From: Rhabdophis nuchalis
Lineage: Eukaryota > Chordata > Lepidosauria > Squamata > Natricidae
Assembly: GCA_039707465.1 (NCBI GenBank)
Contig: CM077643.1
Span: forward strand, 373,966,419 to 374,030,418
Length of the DNA stretch: 64,000 nt
Direction of reading: 5' to 3'
Part shown: positions 10,629 through 22,096 of the stretch, one piece after another
How positions within the stretch are numbered: the stretch's first letter is position 1
Layout: each line of letters starts with the position of its first letter
Program-made: the position numbers and the translations under genes
Notes under the pieces: model-generated
Seen by the model: the letters and a program-made list of their open reading frames with translations, nothing else
Told to the model about the DNA's origin: nothing
Database searches by the model: none

Positions 10629-10991
10629 GTAAGGGATTAAAAAGAAAAGGGGGCAACAAAGGAAGGAAATTTCTGGGTCTGATTTTCAGCCATGCATAAG
10701 AACTCCCTTTTCTGCCTCTGCCTTGGAATGAAAGCATCTTCCAGGTCAGGGACAGCGTCTTCAGGCTTTACTGCATCCTTGGGAACATCCTGGCTGCCAT
10801 CCATGCAGGGAAATGTTCAGCCAACCTGGTAAATGGGGAACAACGTATGGCAGGTAAATGGGTCTTAGAACACAGTCTTAGTCTCTTTTGCTGAAGTTGG
10901 GGTGAGGGAGAAAATGCATTTTAAAGTTCCTTTTAAACAAGGAAATGGCTAAGATGCATCAGGATAGAGAGACTGAGGGTGTCACAAGGGA

Positions 10992-11865
10992 TGACAGGCC
11001 TTTTATACAATACAATACAATACAATACAATAGCAGAGTTGGAAGGGACCTTGTAGGTCTTCTAGTCCAACCCCCTGCGTGGGCAGGAACCCTATACCAT
11101 TTCAGACAAATGGCTATCCAACATCTTTTTAAAGGCTTCCAGGGTTGGGGCATTCACAACTTCTGGAGGCAAGCTGTTCCAAAGGTTAATTGTTCTAACT
11201 GTCAGGAAATTTCTCCTTAGTTCTAAGTTGCTTCTCTCCTTGATTAGTTTCCACCCATTGCTTCTTGTCCTGCCCCCAGGTGCCTTGGAGAATAGTTTGG
11301 CTCCCTCTTCTTTGTGGCACCCTCTGAGATATCGGAACACTGCTATCATGTCTCCCCTGGTCCTTCTCTTCATCAAACTAGACATACCCAGCTCCTGCAA
11401 CCGTTCTTCATATGTTTTAGTCTCCAGTTCCCTAATCATCTTGGTTGCTCTTCTCTGCACTCTTTCCAGAGTCTCCATGTCTTTTCTACGTTGTGGCGAC
11501 CAAAACTGTATGCAGTATTCCAAGTGTGGCCTTACCAAGGCACTATACAGTGGCATTAACACTTCACGTGATCTAGATTCTATCCCTCTGTTTATGCAGC
11601 CTAGAACTGTGTTGGCTTTTTTGGCAGCTGCTGCACACTGCTGGCTCATATTCAAATGGTTGTCCACTAGGATTCCTAGATCCCTCTCACAGTTGCTACT
11701 ATTGAGCAAAGTACCACCTATACTGTACTTGTGCATTTTGTTTTTCTTGCCTATATGTAGGACCTTACTTTTTTCACAATTGAATTTCATTTTATTGCAT
11801 AGTGCCCAATGTTCAAGTTTGTCTAGATCCTTCTGTATCTTAAGCCTATCTTCTGGAGTGTTTTA
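10992..11865 (-). mobile_element. CR1 LINE 3' part with AATAC tail
   Basis: The reverse strand encodes the ORF2 C-terminus in one long open stretch (11790-11092). It has CERDLGILVDNHLNMSQQCA, LVRPHLEYCIQFWSPQ and LERVQRRATKMI, and ends LDSHLSEMV. The 3' UTR ends in repeated AATAC units (about 11008-11031). It is 5' truncated and looks relatively young. It interrupts intron 1 of defensin unit 2. Confidence 0.92.
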
Positions 11866-12860
11866 ATTGGATGCCTCCTCTCAATCAATGGCCTTGTCTG
11901 GAACTGGGTTCCCACACATCCTATTTTCCTCCAGAGAACCCTCAATGCTTTGTGTACTGCTTGATGAAGAATATCCTCCTGTCTTTGAGGCCTGCCATGT
12001 CAGAGAGCAAAAGGAGAGTGAAATGGTCTATGTACAGCTAGCGACACCTTGAGTGTTACCTTCTCATGGTCCTTTGCTAGTTTGAGATTGATTATATTTC
12101 CCTTTCTCTCTAAATTACTGTATAAGAATTCTGCTTCACTCTAAATCTCTCTTATCTTTATATGAATGAAAGGGAGAACTGTGTGGGTAATTATTTGTTT
12201 TGCTTTGTTTCCTAAAGACCCATTTCCTCTTTGACAATTTGGGGTGGGGGTGGGGTTGATGTAGTGCAGTGACCAGTTTGATTTAATCTGCACAGGAGTA
12301 TTTTGGCGAAGTTTCAAGAGAGCAGTCCATAGCAATCCCAATAGACCAGGCAATCTCAAGCAGACCAGAACAGGCAAACAAGCAGACCAGAACAGGCAAG
12401 CAGCAAACAGTTTTTTCACCACAAAACTAACCACTATGCTAAGCAAAACTCAGTTGTGGGTTGCTGATTCTTAGTGGCAGACCACAGGCCTCCATGCTCA
12501 AGGAAGGACCACACTTTTGAAACACACATATTTTGGGGCTCTGCTTTTTGGCTCCAATAATCTGGAATGAAAATTGGAGATGAATTTTTCCTCTTCAGAT
12601 CCCAAGAATTCTGGGACTTCTGGTATAACGTATTTGAAGAGCACCCAGCTGGCTTTGCTGATGAATGTTTCAACAATTAATCTTTTTCCCAGAACACAAG
12701 AGTTGCTGTATGATAATAATTTAACCAAAGAGATATTAGCCACCTCCTGAGGAGACTCTAGCTCTGCAGGTCCTGCATTAAATGGAGGGTCGAACTAAAC
12801 AAGTCTCCACTGTCCCTTCACTTTTATGCCATAAAAGTGCAGTCCAGTGTATTGAAACAG
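11866..12860 (+). other. Remaining intron 1 of unit 2 and duplicated block
   Basis: 11866-12150 is paralogous to intron 1 of unit 1 (7165-7340), including TCTCTCTAAATT followed by ATATAAGAATTCT. From about 12230 the sequence is paralogous to 16110-17250, sharing AAAACTAACCA and GAGACATTAGCCACCTC-type blocks. No exon 2 was found here. Confidence 0.55.
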
Positions 12861-12869
12861 TGCCAAGCT

Positions 12870-13140
12870 ATATAAATCTAATAGATATTATTCAAAACTA
12901 AAGTAAAGCACATCTGAAAAACTTATTTAACACACTATTCCTTATAAAATGAGCAATGCCCCCAAAGAATAAAAAAGAAGTAGAAATGAAGGACAGAAAA
13001 GGAAATGTTTGCCATACATTCTCTACATACCATTTTTGACTACATCATGTCTATACACCACATCCTGATTCTCCTTTCTTTTTTATACTTATTCTGTTTC
13101 ATCTCTCTTTTGAAGACTTTCACTCATCCCATGATGTAAC
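12870..13140 (+). repeat. Copy of the unit 2 5' flank without promoter or exon
   Basis: This aligns by eye with 10170-10440 (shared TTTTGACTACATCATGTC-like and TTTATACTTATTC blocks). Similarity ends just before the place where a TATA box and exon 1 would be expected. It is a truncated start of another unit. The stretch 13150-13710 shows nothing further recognisable. Confidence 0.5.
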
Positions 13141-13711
13141 TAGAATTATGTTTGGGTTGTCCCTTTCCTCTTCCTCTCTGCCTAGTCACTCTCCCCTGAG
13201 GACTTGCATTCATTCATTTTCCATATGTGACCAAAACAATCATTGCTAAATGTCTCCTACTGAGCAGTCATTTCCATTGGTATAGTAGTGCCATGATGAC
13301 AAACGTATGGCACATGCGCCATAAGTGATCACCTGTAGTCACAGGCGCATGCATGGCAGGTGAGGGCAGTGGAGATCAGTGCACCTGAGTGGGGAACAGG
13401 AAGAGGTCTGAACAAAGGTAGGATTAACCCTCAGCCACACTAGGAATTGCCCAACACCCCTTCATTGCTTCAGAAGTTCACATTTCAACCAAACCTAGCT
13501 CAGACAAATATCTAGGATTTGTACTTTGCCTATAGAACCAACTATGACCCCTACATAACCCTTGACAGGTTCTGGAGAACTAGTAGCTGAAATTTTGAGT
13601 AGTTCGGAGAATGGAGATATTGCAATATTTCTTCCCACACTTGCATCCCAACCCATCTCACAGGATTGCTATTAAGTTGAAAATAGGGAGAGGAATGTGT
13701 GTTGGATATGG

Positions 13712-14010
13712 TCAATTCAATTCAATTCAATTCAAATTTAATTTGTAGAACCGCTCCCTCTCCCCACAGGGACTCGGGGCGGTGCACAGGGAAAGTAAAA
13801 ACAATAAATATACAAATATAAATACATAATATAAAAACAGATTAAATCTATTCCTGTGCTAAAACCCGTTAAACTAAAATACCCAGCAGTTATAAATAAG
13901 TTTAAAACCCCATAGAAATAGGGACTAGCCTAGGCCGGCCAAGCGGAAAAAGTGTGTTTTTAATTTCAGACGGAAGGAGCGGAGGTCCGTGGTTGTTCTA
14001 ATGTCAGTGC
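13712..14010 (-). mobile_element. L2-like LINE 3' fragment
   Basis: An AATTC short repeat is followed by the reverse complement of the L2-like tail (GGGACTCGGGGCGGTGCACA near 13770) and 3' UTR. The end of the coding region follows near 13970-14010 (reverse of the CGGACCTCCGCTCCTTCCG block). Confidence 0.75.
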
Positions 14011-14383
14011 CTTAAGTTGTTTCTATAAATAATAACGGTGGAATAAAAGTAAACAAATAAATAAAAATAAATACTCCCATTCCTCAGCAGCCATTCATTC
14101 TTGATTCTGTCCCTTATTTTATTATGCACACTTTTCAATCATTTCTGTTCCTACTTTGGTTATATTTGTCCTGACATTCAATCTTCTCTTCCACAGGCAG
14201 ACTCCTCTTTAAAGATTAATTGCTGGAAACAAGCTAGACGACACATAAAGCTTTGTAGCAACATTTGAACACCTTTGCTTTTGTACAACCATTCTGAAAT
14301 CTTTAGTAACATTATACCAAGGTGTGCAAAATCTATTTGCCTTATATATTTTCCTTAGTTATGTTTATCTTACAATCATTTGC

Positions 14384-14450
14384 TGGGAGAGAAGGGGGGG
14401 AGACATGGGGGAGAGGGAGAGGGGGGGAGGGAGGGGAGGGGGGGAGAGAG
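14384..14450 (+). repeat. G-rich purine tract
   Basis: The + strand carries at least six runs of four or more G in 67 bases, interspersed with GA. Such a tract could form G-quadruplexes. It is flanked by unclassified sequence (14040-14383 and 14451-14715) in which I see no gene. Confidence 0.7.
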
Positions 14451-14715
14451 AATATCTTTATTATAATCACAGACCAGCAAATATATCACCAACAGGATGC
14501 AGTGAGAGTGATGGAACGAATATAGAAAATATATAGCATGTCCAAAGACAACAACAATAGGTATAAAACATACAGAGATACTAAAATTTCAAGATGAAAT
14601 ATTGTACTACTGGGCAGTGAATACAAATATCAGGATACTAAAAATAAAACCAAAGGAATAGGGAAAAACAGCTCATTAACTAATAAAAATATTTTGGGGT
14701 GTGTGTATATATATA

Positions 14716-15720
14716 ATACAATACAATAGCAGAGTTGGAAGGGACCTTGGAGGTCTTCTAGGCCAATCCCCTTCCTAGGCAGGTGGCACGCGGAGCCATT
14801 TGGCAGGGCACGCAAGGTTTTGCCCTGTCAGCTGGCCAGTGAGCATGCGCATGCTGGCCAGCTGATTCAGCCATTTTTAAAGCCATTTTTTGCTCTCCCC
14901 GGGCTTTATAGGAGCCTGGAGAGGGTGAAAAACAGCCCCAAAAGGCTAGCCAGAGGTTTTGTTGGCTTGTTCAACCCATTTTTCACCCTCCCCAGGATCC
15001 AGAAGCTTTCCTAAAGCCTGGGGAGGGCGAAAATGGCCTCCCATGGCCCTCTGGAAGGCCAAAAATCAGTTGGCTGGCGTGCAAATGTGTACTGGAGCTG
15101 ACAGTTCGTGTGCCAGCAGATATGGCTCCGCGTGCCACCTGTGACACCCGTGCCATAGGTTCGCCATCACGGGCTTAGAGCATTGTGTTTTGTCCTCCGG
15201 AGAGCCTCCGGGGGGGTGGCTGTTTTTGCCCTCCCCAGGCTCTTATAAAGCCTCTGGAGTCTGGGGAGGTCGAAAAAAGCGTGTAAAAAATGGGGAGGAG
15301 TGCCTGTCATATGTGCATGCGGACTGGGGGCGCACATTGCATTATGGGTGCGCCACACCAGCACACGACCCCCCTGCGCTCCCCACCCCCTTATGGCACG
15401 TGAGCCTAAAAAGGTTTGCCATTGCTGCTCTATATCTTCAGACAAATGGCTATCAAATATCTTCTTAAAGACTTCCAGTGTTGGGGCATTCACAACTTCT
15501 GGAGGCAAGCTGTTCCACTGGTTAATTGTTCTAACTGTCAGGAAATTTCTCCTCAGTTCTAAGTTGCTTCTCTCCTTGATGAGTTTCCACCCATTGCTTC
15601 TTCTTCTACCCTCAGGTGCCTTGGAGAATAGTTTGACTCCCTCTTCTTTGTGGAAACCCCTGAGATATTGGAAAACTGATATCATGTCTCCCCTAGTCCT
15701 TCGTTTTATTAAACTAGACA
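14716..15720 (-). mobile_element. CR1 LINE 3' part split by a nested insertion
   Basis: The 3' end with short AATAC repeats is at 14716-14783 and the ORF2 end resumes at 15430-15720 (GDMISVFQYLRG, LWNSLPPEVV-type blocks read on the reverse strand). The material between is a hAT-type insertion. The sequence is close to the CR1 at 10992-11865. Confidence 0.85.
14784..15430. mobile_element. hAT-type miniature elements, nested
   Basis: This contains GGTTCGCCATCAC near 15160 and GGTTTGCCATTGCTG near 15411, the end signature of the CAGTGATGGCGAACC family whose clean copy is at 28013-28441. Two ends of the same polarity suggest one copy nested in or abutting another. Internal sequence has the CTCCCCAGG and CTGGCCAGCTG blocks of that family. 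Confidence 0.6.
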
Positions 15721-15822
15721 TATAAAAATATATGTGAGAGAGAGAGAAATAAATCTTTTATTTGTTTATTATGATTTACAAATTTCTTTCTCTGTGACCA
15801 TTTTGTTGCTTCAAAAACAATA

Positions 15823-16039
<217 letters not shown>

Positions 16040-16109
16040 CCTGTTTGACTCGTTGAGTCAGGCAGAGTGCCCAATCTGCTTTAGCCTGCATGGGGGGTAT
16101 TTTTTTTTA

Positions 16110-17250
16110 TTTTTATTTTTTTGCAAAGCTTCAATAGAACAGTCCTTAGCAAACTCAAACCATGATAATATAATAAATCAGACTAGGAAGGTAGAAAACT
16201 GTATTTCCACCAGAAAACTAACCATCATGCAAAGCAAACCTCAGCTCCAGTTGCTAATTCTTAGCAGCAGATGACAAGCATTCATGCTATGGGGAGGGTC
16301 ACATACTTGAGACACTCATACAAAGAATTTCCAGGGGTGAAGCTTCCATGGCACAATAGACTTGGCTTTAGGATGAACCTGTTTGCAATCATTCGCAGTC
16401 TGAACTTTTCAATCTCCATCTTCCACATGTTAATTGATGCTATAAATATCTATGATAGGGGTGTCAAGCTCAGGTTGTCACGTTGTCATCACATGACGTA
16501 TCGTGACTTTTTCCGCTTTGGTAAAACAGGAGTGGGTGTGGCCAGTGCATGACGCATCTTACCCACAGACTATGCGTTTAACATCACCGATCTATGATAT
16601 CTCTTCCAGTCTGCCTTCCATCATACCAGCACTATTTCCATTGCCTGAGAATATTCCTTCTTCTGTGCTGCATTCTAGAACCATCACTCAGACCAAAAGC
16701 TTTTATGAAGATGTGTTGTGTGTCATTTGAACACAGAGCATTATGGTGTTAATATTGCAAAAATTTATTTTTTAAGTGTTTATTTCCCCAGATATAACAG
16801 TCTCCTCTTTCAAACTTCAAAAATAAGTAGGCAAATAAGAAAACACCATCCATTTCCACTAGGGATGAGGGAGACTGGCAATGGCATGTAAGAAGTTGCA
16901 TATGACCTATAACAAGTAAGAGAGGCAGAAAGAGAATATCCCAACTTGGTGTCCTCAAAATCATATGGGGGTTGGATACAATCAAGGACAGACTGGCCAG
17001 GAACTTTGGGTGTTGTAGTAATTAATTTGGAATGCATCAGCAGGAGGGAGGCTAATGAGTACATCAACAATTAAATGTATTTTCTGGCCAACACTGGAGT
17101 TCCTCCATAAGAACAGTTTAACAACAGAGACATTAGCCACCTCTTGCGGACACTAGCTCTAGATTGCTTGCATTAAGCAGAGGGTTGAACTAAGTAAATA
17201 GTTTTCCAGATCCCTCCAATGTTATGCCATGAAAGAAGAGAAAAATCTTT
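16110..17250 (+). other. Duplicated block of the defensin array (unit 3 upstream)
   Basis: Paralogous to 12300-12860. It includes the AAAACTAACCA stretch near 16213 and the GACATTAGCCACCTC stretch near 17130. It is interrupted by a small hAT element at 16456-16589. No promoter or exon 1 for unit 3 is visible. Confidence 0.5.
16456..16589. mobile_element. Short hAT-type miniature element with 8-bp target duplication
   Basis: The 134-bp element belongs to the family with ends like CAGGGGTGTCAAAC; the first base is mutated. Direct repeats ATCTATGA flank it at 16448-16455 and 16590-16597. Eight-base duplications are characteristic of hAT transposases. Confidence 0.8.
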
Positions 17251-17259
17251 TATCTAGCT

Positions 17260-17392
17260 CAGGGGTATCAAACTGGCGGCCCATGGGGCAGATGTGTCAA
17301 GAGCAGGCCATGCTCAACCCAGCTCCATGGAGGGAAAACACGTCGCGATATATCACGTGATAGCAACATGACACTGTGAGTTTGACACCGTG
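17260..17392. mobile_element. Short hAT-type miniature element
   Basis: A 133-bp relative of 16456-16589 with ends CAGGGGTATCAAACT and GTTTGACACCGTG. The flanks ATCTAGCT and ATGAAGCT agree at six of eight bases. Confidence 0.7.
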
Positions 17393-17833
17393 ATGAAGCT
17401 GAAACATCTTTACAGAAAAGGGAGATTGTCAGCTGACTTTGGCAATATTAACATTTGCACATGATTTTAAAAAAACCTATTTAGGTTTAGGTTTAGGTTT
17501 ATTAGTTTTTTATACCACCCTACTCCCGAAGGACTCAGGGCAGTGCACAGCCAAAGTAAAACAGATATATAAAAGTTAAAAACAGTTTAAAGGCATATTA
17601 AACAATTTGGCCTCTCTTAAAATTAAAAAATCAAACAAAATTAATAAAAATTCGTATTTAAAAATTCATTTTTATGCCAGCCCGGCTTTTTGGAAAAAAA
17701 AGGTTTTGAGAGCACGGCGGAAGGTGCATAAGTCAGGGATAGTTCTTAATTCCGGGGGCAATTAATTCCAGAGGACAGGTGCTCCCACGGAGAAGGCTCT
17801 CCCCTGGGTGTCGCCAGTCGACATTGTTTAGCC

Positions 17834-18016
17834 CAGGGGTCCCCAACCTTTTTTGCACCAGGGACCGGTTTCATTTTAAAGAAAGTTTTGCGGACCGGCT
17901 GAGTGACTCAGCAGTCATGTGACTGGATGGGCGTGGCCAACTTGGAAAATGGGAAACTCACTTAACAATGGTCTTGGTTAACAACCAAACTTTTGGACTC
18001 AATTGTGGTCATAAGT

Positions 18017-18068
<52 letters not shown>

Positions 18069-18993
18069 TTTCTTTCCCTCTTTCTCTCTCTCTTTCTTTC
18101 TCTTTCTTTCTCTTTCCCTCTTTCTCTTTCTTTCTCTCTCTTTCTTTCTCTTTCTTTCCCCCTTTCTCTCTTTCTTTCTCTCTTTCTTTCGCTTTCTCTC
18201 TCTCTTTCTTTCCCTCTTTCTTTTTTTCTCTTTTTCTTTCTCTTTCTCTCTCTCTTTTTCTTTTTTCTTTCTCTTTCTTTTTTCTCTTTCCTTTCTGTCT
18301 CTCTTTCTTTCTCTCTCTCTGTCTGTCTTTCTTTCTCTCTTTCTTTCTTTTTCTTTCTCTCTCTCTATCTCTGTCTCTCCTTCGTCTGCCCATCTATCAC
18401 TGTGTGTGTGTGTGTCTCGCATTCACGCACTTAATCACTCATTCTGTGTCTCTCTCTTTCTCTCCCTGTCTCTCTGTGTGTGTCTGTCACTCTGATTCCC
18501 CCTTCCCTCCCTGTCTCTCTCTGTGTCTGTGCCTCTCTCTGTCTGTCTGTCGTCATCCCCGCCCTGCCCCCACCCCCCGCGGAGCCTCCTCAGCCCGGCT
18601 CACTCGCCTTAGCCTGCCCCGGCCGCCCGGCCACCCGCTGTGCTTGATCGCTCGTTCGCTCGCTCAGGCTCCTTCCAGGAGCTGAGAAGCCTCCGTGTGT
18701 GTGTGTGTGTGCGCGCGCGCGCGCGCGTGTGAGGAACGGCAGTCCCTGGAAGACGACGAGTGGCCAGCATGCCGGCTGTGGAGGGAGGGAGGGAGGGGGA
18801 GGGAGGAAGGGAATCGGCAGCACTCGGGAATCCAACCATTGAGGAGGGTGGAAGAGCCATATTCCAACGGCGCAAACAGCTCTCCCGCACGCTCTGCCCC
18901 CTCCTCCCTCCTCCTCCTCTCCGGCCCTGCGGCCCGGTGCCTACCAAGCCACGGACCGGCACCGGTCCGCGGACCGGGTGCTGGGGACCCCTG
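17834..18993. mobile_element. Non-autonomous hAT-type element A (1160 bp)
   Basis: Ends are CAGGGGTCCCCAACC and, inverted, GGTGCTGGGGACCCCTG. A perfect 8-bp direct repeat GTTTAGCC flanks it (17826-17833 and 18994-19001). No transposase frame is present; the interior is a long CTTT-type array plus GC-rich sequence. The core from about 17920 to 18850 is shared with element B at 21795-22947, although the outermost ends differ. It lies inside an L2-like LINE fragment. Confidence 0.88.
18018..18420. repeat. (CTTT)n/(CT)n microsatellite
   Basis: A pyrimidine array of about 400 bases in the core of the hAT-type element, beginning with pure CTTT units and becoming CT-rich. A related array occupies the same position in element B. 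The long Ser/Phe-rich and Lys/Arg/Glu-rich frames over it have no meaning. Confidence 0.97.
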
Positions 18994-19405
18994 GTTTAGC
19001 CGACGGCACCATGAGGAGACCCTCTCTATGGAAGTGCACTGGCCGGTGGGAGGCTCTCAGAGGCAGAAGGCGATCTCGTAAGGAACAAGATTTCAAGGGG
19101 GAACCCATAGCCCCAATTAATCTCAAGAGGAGTATCAAGGCTTAATGTCCGAAAAGCATTATGTCATTCTGGTGGGAGGAGAAAAACATAGAGAAAGCGG
19201 AACAGCATACATCATTTGGGTTGAGGGAAGGGTTCATTGAGTATAAGTACTGCATCTTGCAACATTCTGTTGAAAATCTTACTAATGATTTTTCTCATTT
19301 TTATGCATGATAATAAATATCCTCCTTGCTTCTTACCTTTCCCTGACTTCTATCTATTAAGCAACAAAGTATGCTTTTAAAATAAGTCTCTCCATTTCTG
19401 TGCAG

Positions 19406-19531
19406 GATTTGCCCCTAAGAAGCCAAGAACTAAGAAGCAATGCCGCATTCTTAATGCTATTTGCAGGTTCAGATGTATGTCACCCTTCAGACAGTATGAA
19501 AAATTCATTTTCTGCAAGCTTGTTGCATCAG
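19406..19531 (+). pseudogene. Beta-defensin-like exon 2, unit 3 (frameshifted)
   Basis: A polypyrimidine tract and AG (19404-19405) precede an exon matching that at 7388-7511. Cysteines 1-3 (codons at 19441, 19462 and 19474) keep the X6 and X3 spacing. The codon aligned with cysteine 4 is TTC. Two extra bases then shift the frame, so the final TGTTGC pair (19521-19526) is no longer read as Cys-Cys. A GTGATT donor follows at 19532. The predicted peptide cannot form the defensin fold. Exon 3 of this unit is at 22954. No promoter or exon 1 was found nearby. Confidence 0.78.
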
Positions 19532-19733
19532 GTGATTTTTGTCAAATCAATTGTGAGATTCTATCGGTTACTGGGGAATGAAAGTTTTCTTTCTACACTC
19601 CTTGGGACCAACGGATCTTCATGACCCTCAAGTAGGCATGCGCTGTATAGAGTTGCCATCCAAACATCCATTTCAGGAGGGTTTGGTAATCTATGAATGT
19701 TAATGCATATTTATCAATTATATGCATTTTTAC

Positions 19734-20601
19734 CAGGGGTGGGCTGCTATGGGTTCGCCAGGGTTCAGGAAAACCTCTAGCTAACCTTATGCCCAGTTTG
19801 GAGAACCTCCAAATCCCATCCCTGGCTGGACCCACCCACCCCACCTGGCCCAACCTCCCACTCACCCCTCCCCTCCCAGGAGCCTCCAAACAGCCCGTTT
19901 TGGATGCAAGGTAAGTGCAAGGCAGGGGTGGGTTCCCTCCCCCCACCCATCCGCACTTCATCAAGATGAAAAGTGAGAGGAGGAATTCTGAGAGTTAAAG
20001 TCCACAAGTCTTAAAGCTGTCAAGTTTGAACACCCCTGGGTTTTTTTTTTCCTAAAAGGTTAGGGATGCAACGGTCTTGTAACTTGACAGCTTTAAGACT
20101 TTCTGAGCCAACATTTTGGTTGCTAAGCAAGAGTGTTGTTAAGTGAATTTTATCACATTTTACAAGTTGGCCATGCCCACACAGTCACATGGCTGGCAAG
20201 CCACTCCCACCCGGTCACATGGCTGGCAAGCCATTCCCACCTTGTCACATGGCTGGCAAGCCACTCCCACCCGGTCACATGACCAGCAAGCCACTCCCAC
20301 AAAGCAGGCCACACCTACAGAAGAGATTCTAAAAAAAATTGAAACCCACCACTGGTGCAAGGCCTGTACAAAGGCTTGGGGAAGGGGAAAACAGGCCCGT
20401 TTCTGGCCTTCGGAGGGCCTCCCAAGCCTGGGGGGAGCAGTTTTCACCCTCCCAGAGGCTCAAGAAAAGCCTCTGGAGCCTGGGAAGGTGAAAATGGGTC
20501 TCCACTAGGGTCCAGGAGGCTGACTAGCCCTCACCCACCATGGCCACACTGACCCAGCCACCAGGCAGAGAACCCGCTGAAATTTCTGAAGCCCACCCCT
20601 G
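19734..20601. mobile_element. hAT-type miniature element (868 bp) with internal minisatellite
   Basis: Ends are CAGGGGTGGGCTGC and, inverted, GAAGCCCACCCCTG. Perfect direct repeats ATTTTTAC flank it at 19726-19733 and 20602-20609. It lacks a transposase. The same family, at 396 bp, is at 37179-37574. It lies just downstream of the unit 3 defensin exon 2. Confidence 0.88.
20186..20305. repeat. 30-bp minisatellite, four units
   Basis: Four head-to-tail 30-bp units begin CACATGGCTGGCAAGCCA; the last is the most diverged. It lies inside the hAT-type element 19734-20601. Thirty is a multiple of three, so a repetitive frame appears, without other sign of coding. Confidence 0.95.
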
Positions 20602-20853
20602 ATTTTTACCCAAAGTGAAGCTACATTGTGTGAAATTTTTACTTTGCCAGATTTTATGAGATATATGCATGCATATACTGGGGAAATGTACAAAATGTCA
20701 GGGAAGACAACATTCAAATATATATTATTGTTAGAGAGAAGAGTTTGCATCCATTTGATATTTTAGGAACCATCTCACAAAAAATGTATGGTATATGCCA
20801 ACGTCCATAGAATAAAGAAATGAAGACATATGTGTAGGACATCAATCGGAGTA

Positions 20854-21235
20854 CAGGTTATCTTTGATCTGCAACCACAATGGATCCCAAAATTTCTGAT
20901 AAGCGATACATGTGTGATGTGAATTTTGGCCCATTTTACAACCTTTCTTGCCACAGTTGTTAAGTCAATCGCTAGAGTTGTTAAATCAGTAACAGGGTTG
21001 TTAAGTGCATCTAGCTTCCCCATTGACTTTGCTTGCCAGAAGGTCGCCGGAGGAGTTCATGTGACCCTGGGACACTGCAACTGTCGTAAATATGTGTCAG
21101 TTGCCAAGCACTCAACTTTTGATCACGTGACGATGAAGATGTTGCAACAGTGTGAAAAATAGTCATAAGTCATCTTTTTCAGTGGCTTTGTAACTTTGCA
21201 CATTAAATGAACTGTTGTAAGTCAAGGGCCATCTG
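20854..21235. mobile_element. TA-flanked DNA miniature element (family T), about 380 bp
   Basis: Starts CAGGTTATCTTTGAT, ends in the inverted form TCAAGGGCCATCTG, and is bordered by TA on both sides. The same family recurs at 40819-41194, 47682-48045 and 62291-62528, with shared internal blocks TTGACTTTGCTTG and TTGATCACGTGAC. TA duplications and end symmetry suggest a Tc1/mariner-type source. Confidence 0.7.
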
Positions 21236-21239
21236 TAAT

Positions 21240-21786
21240 AGAAAAAGGTCTACCAGAGAAACCAACTTGCCTTCTTTGGCTCCTGATTCTCAGGCAAGGC
21301 ATAGTTTTCCAAATTTTCGGGAGTTTTGGAACTCATATGAGATTCTTTTAAAATAAGCCAGGATAGATGCTTTGAAAAGAGAAAAGCTGGTTTATTCTCA
21401 TATTTGACAGGCAGTGTGGAGAGGAATCAAACCAAGCTTTCTCAATCAGTCTCAATCTGTAGCCTAGCCTTCCCCATTTAGGCACTTCCAAGCATTCTCC
21501 ACATTCCCAGCCTGGGTGGACAATGTTTCTGGAAATTGGACTGGAGGATGAATGACAAAGAACAACAGCATGTGTTTAATTGAGGATGAAAGGAATAAAG
21601 TATTTTCACTTGATGTAGCTTTTCTGCTCAACCCATTTTTAAAGTGCTGCCCTCATCAAAGTAGAAAAGAAATGCTTGGACCTTTACATTAAAAGATCTG
21701 AAGCAACTCTTTAAAGTTAAATCACAGTGAGAACATAAAGTGCCTCTTGCTTGACTTTCTGTTAATTGTTTTAATTTGTTTGCATC
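21240..21786 (+). other. Intron 2 remnant of defensin unit 3
   Basis: Paralogous to 8935-9370 in intron 2 of unit 1, sharing GGTTTATTCTCATAT, GAGGAATCAAACCA and TTGTTTTAATTTG blocks. It leads straight to the splice acceptor of exon 3, where element B has inserted. Confidence 0.65.
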
Positions 21787-21794
21787 CCTTAGGT

Positions 21795-22007
21795 CAGTGG
21801 TGGGCAAACTCATTAGTCAACAGGGCCAAATATCAACAATACCACGATAGAAATTTCTTTTGAGAGCCAGAAGGTGTGGCCTGTTTTGTGGGAGTGGCTC
21901 AGCGGTCATGTGACTGGGTGGGCGTGGCCAACTTGGAAAATGTGAAACACACTTAACAATGGTCTTGGTTAGCAACCAAACTTTTAGGCTCAATTGTGGT
22001 CATAAGT

Positions 22008-22096
<89 letters not shown>

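Larger units (their letters stand above)
17480..19140 (-). mobile_element. L2-like LINE 3' fragment, split by a hAT element
   Basis: The LINE tail (GGACTCAGGGCAGTGCACAG near 17531) and 3' coding end are at 17480-17833, resuming at 19002-19140 (reverse of the GCCGACGGCACC block). The hAT element at 17834-18993 sits between. The AT-rich stretch before 17480 is unclassified. Confidence 0.75.

Noticed and set aside
11228..11866. 212-codon frame on + with hydrophobic stretches
   Set aside because: Exact antisense shadow of the CR1 ORF2 on the other strand.
17962..18685. Long open frames rich in Ser/Phe/Leu on + and Lys/Arg/Glu on -
   Set aside because: They are translations of the CTTT/CT microsatellite inside hAT-type element A; both strands and several frames are open at once.
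19406..19577. Read-through of unit 3 exon 2 as a new six-cysteine peptide
   Set aside because: The cysteine spacing no longer fits the defensin fold, and the change is explained by a 2-base insertion relative to the intact exon.
20143..20508. Frame with repeated HGWQATPT decapeptide
   Set aside because: Comes from a 30-bp minisatellite inside a hAT-type element; no promoter, homology or other coding sign.
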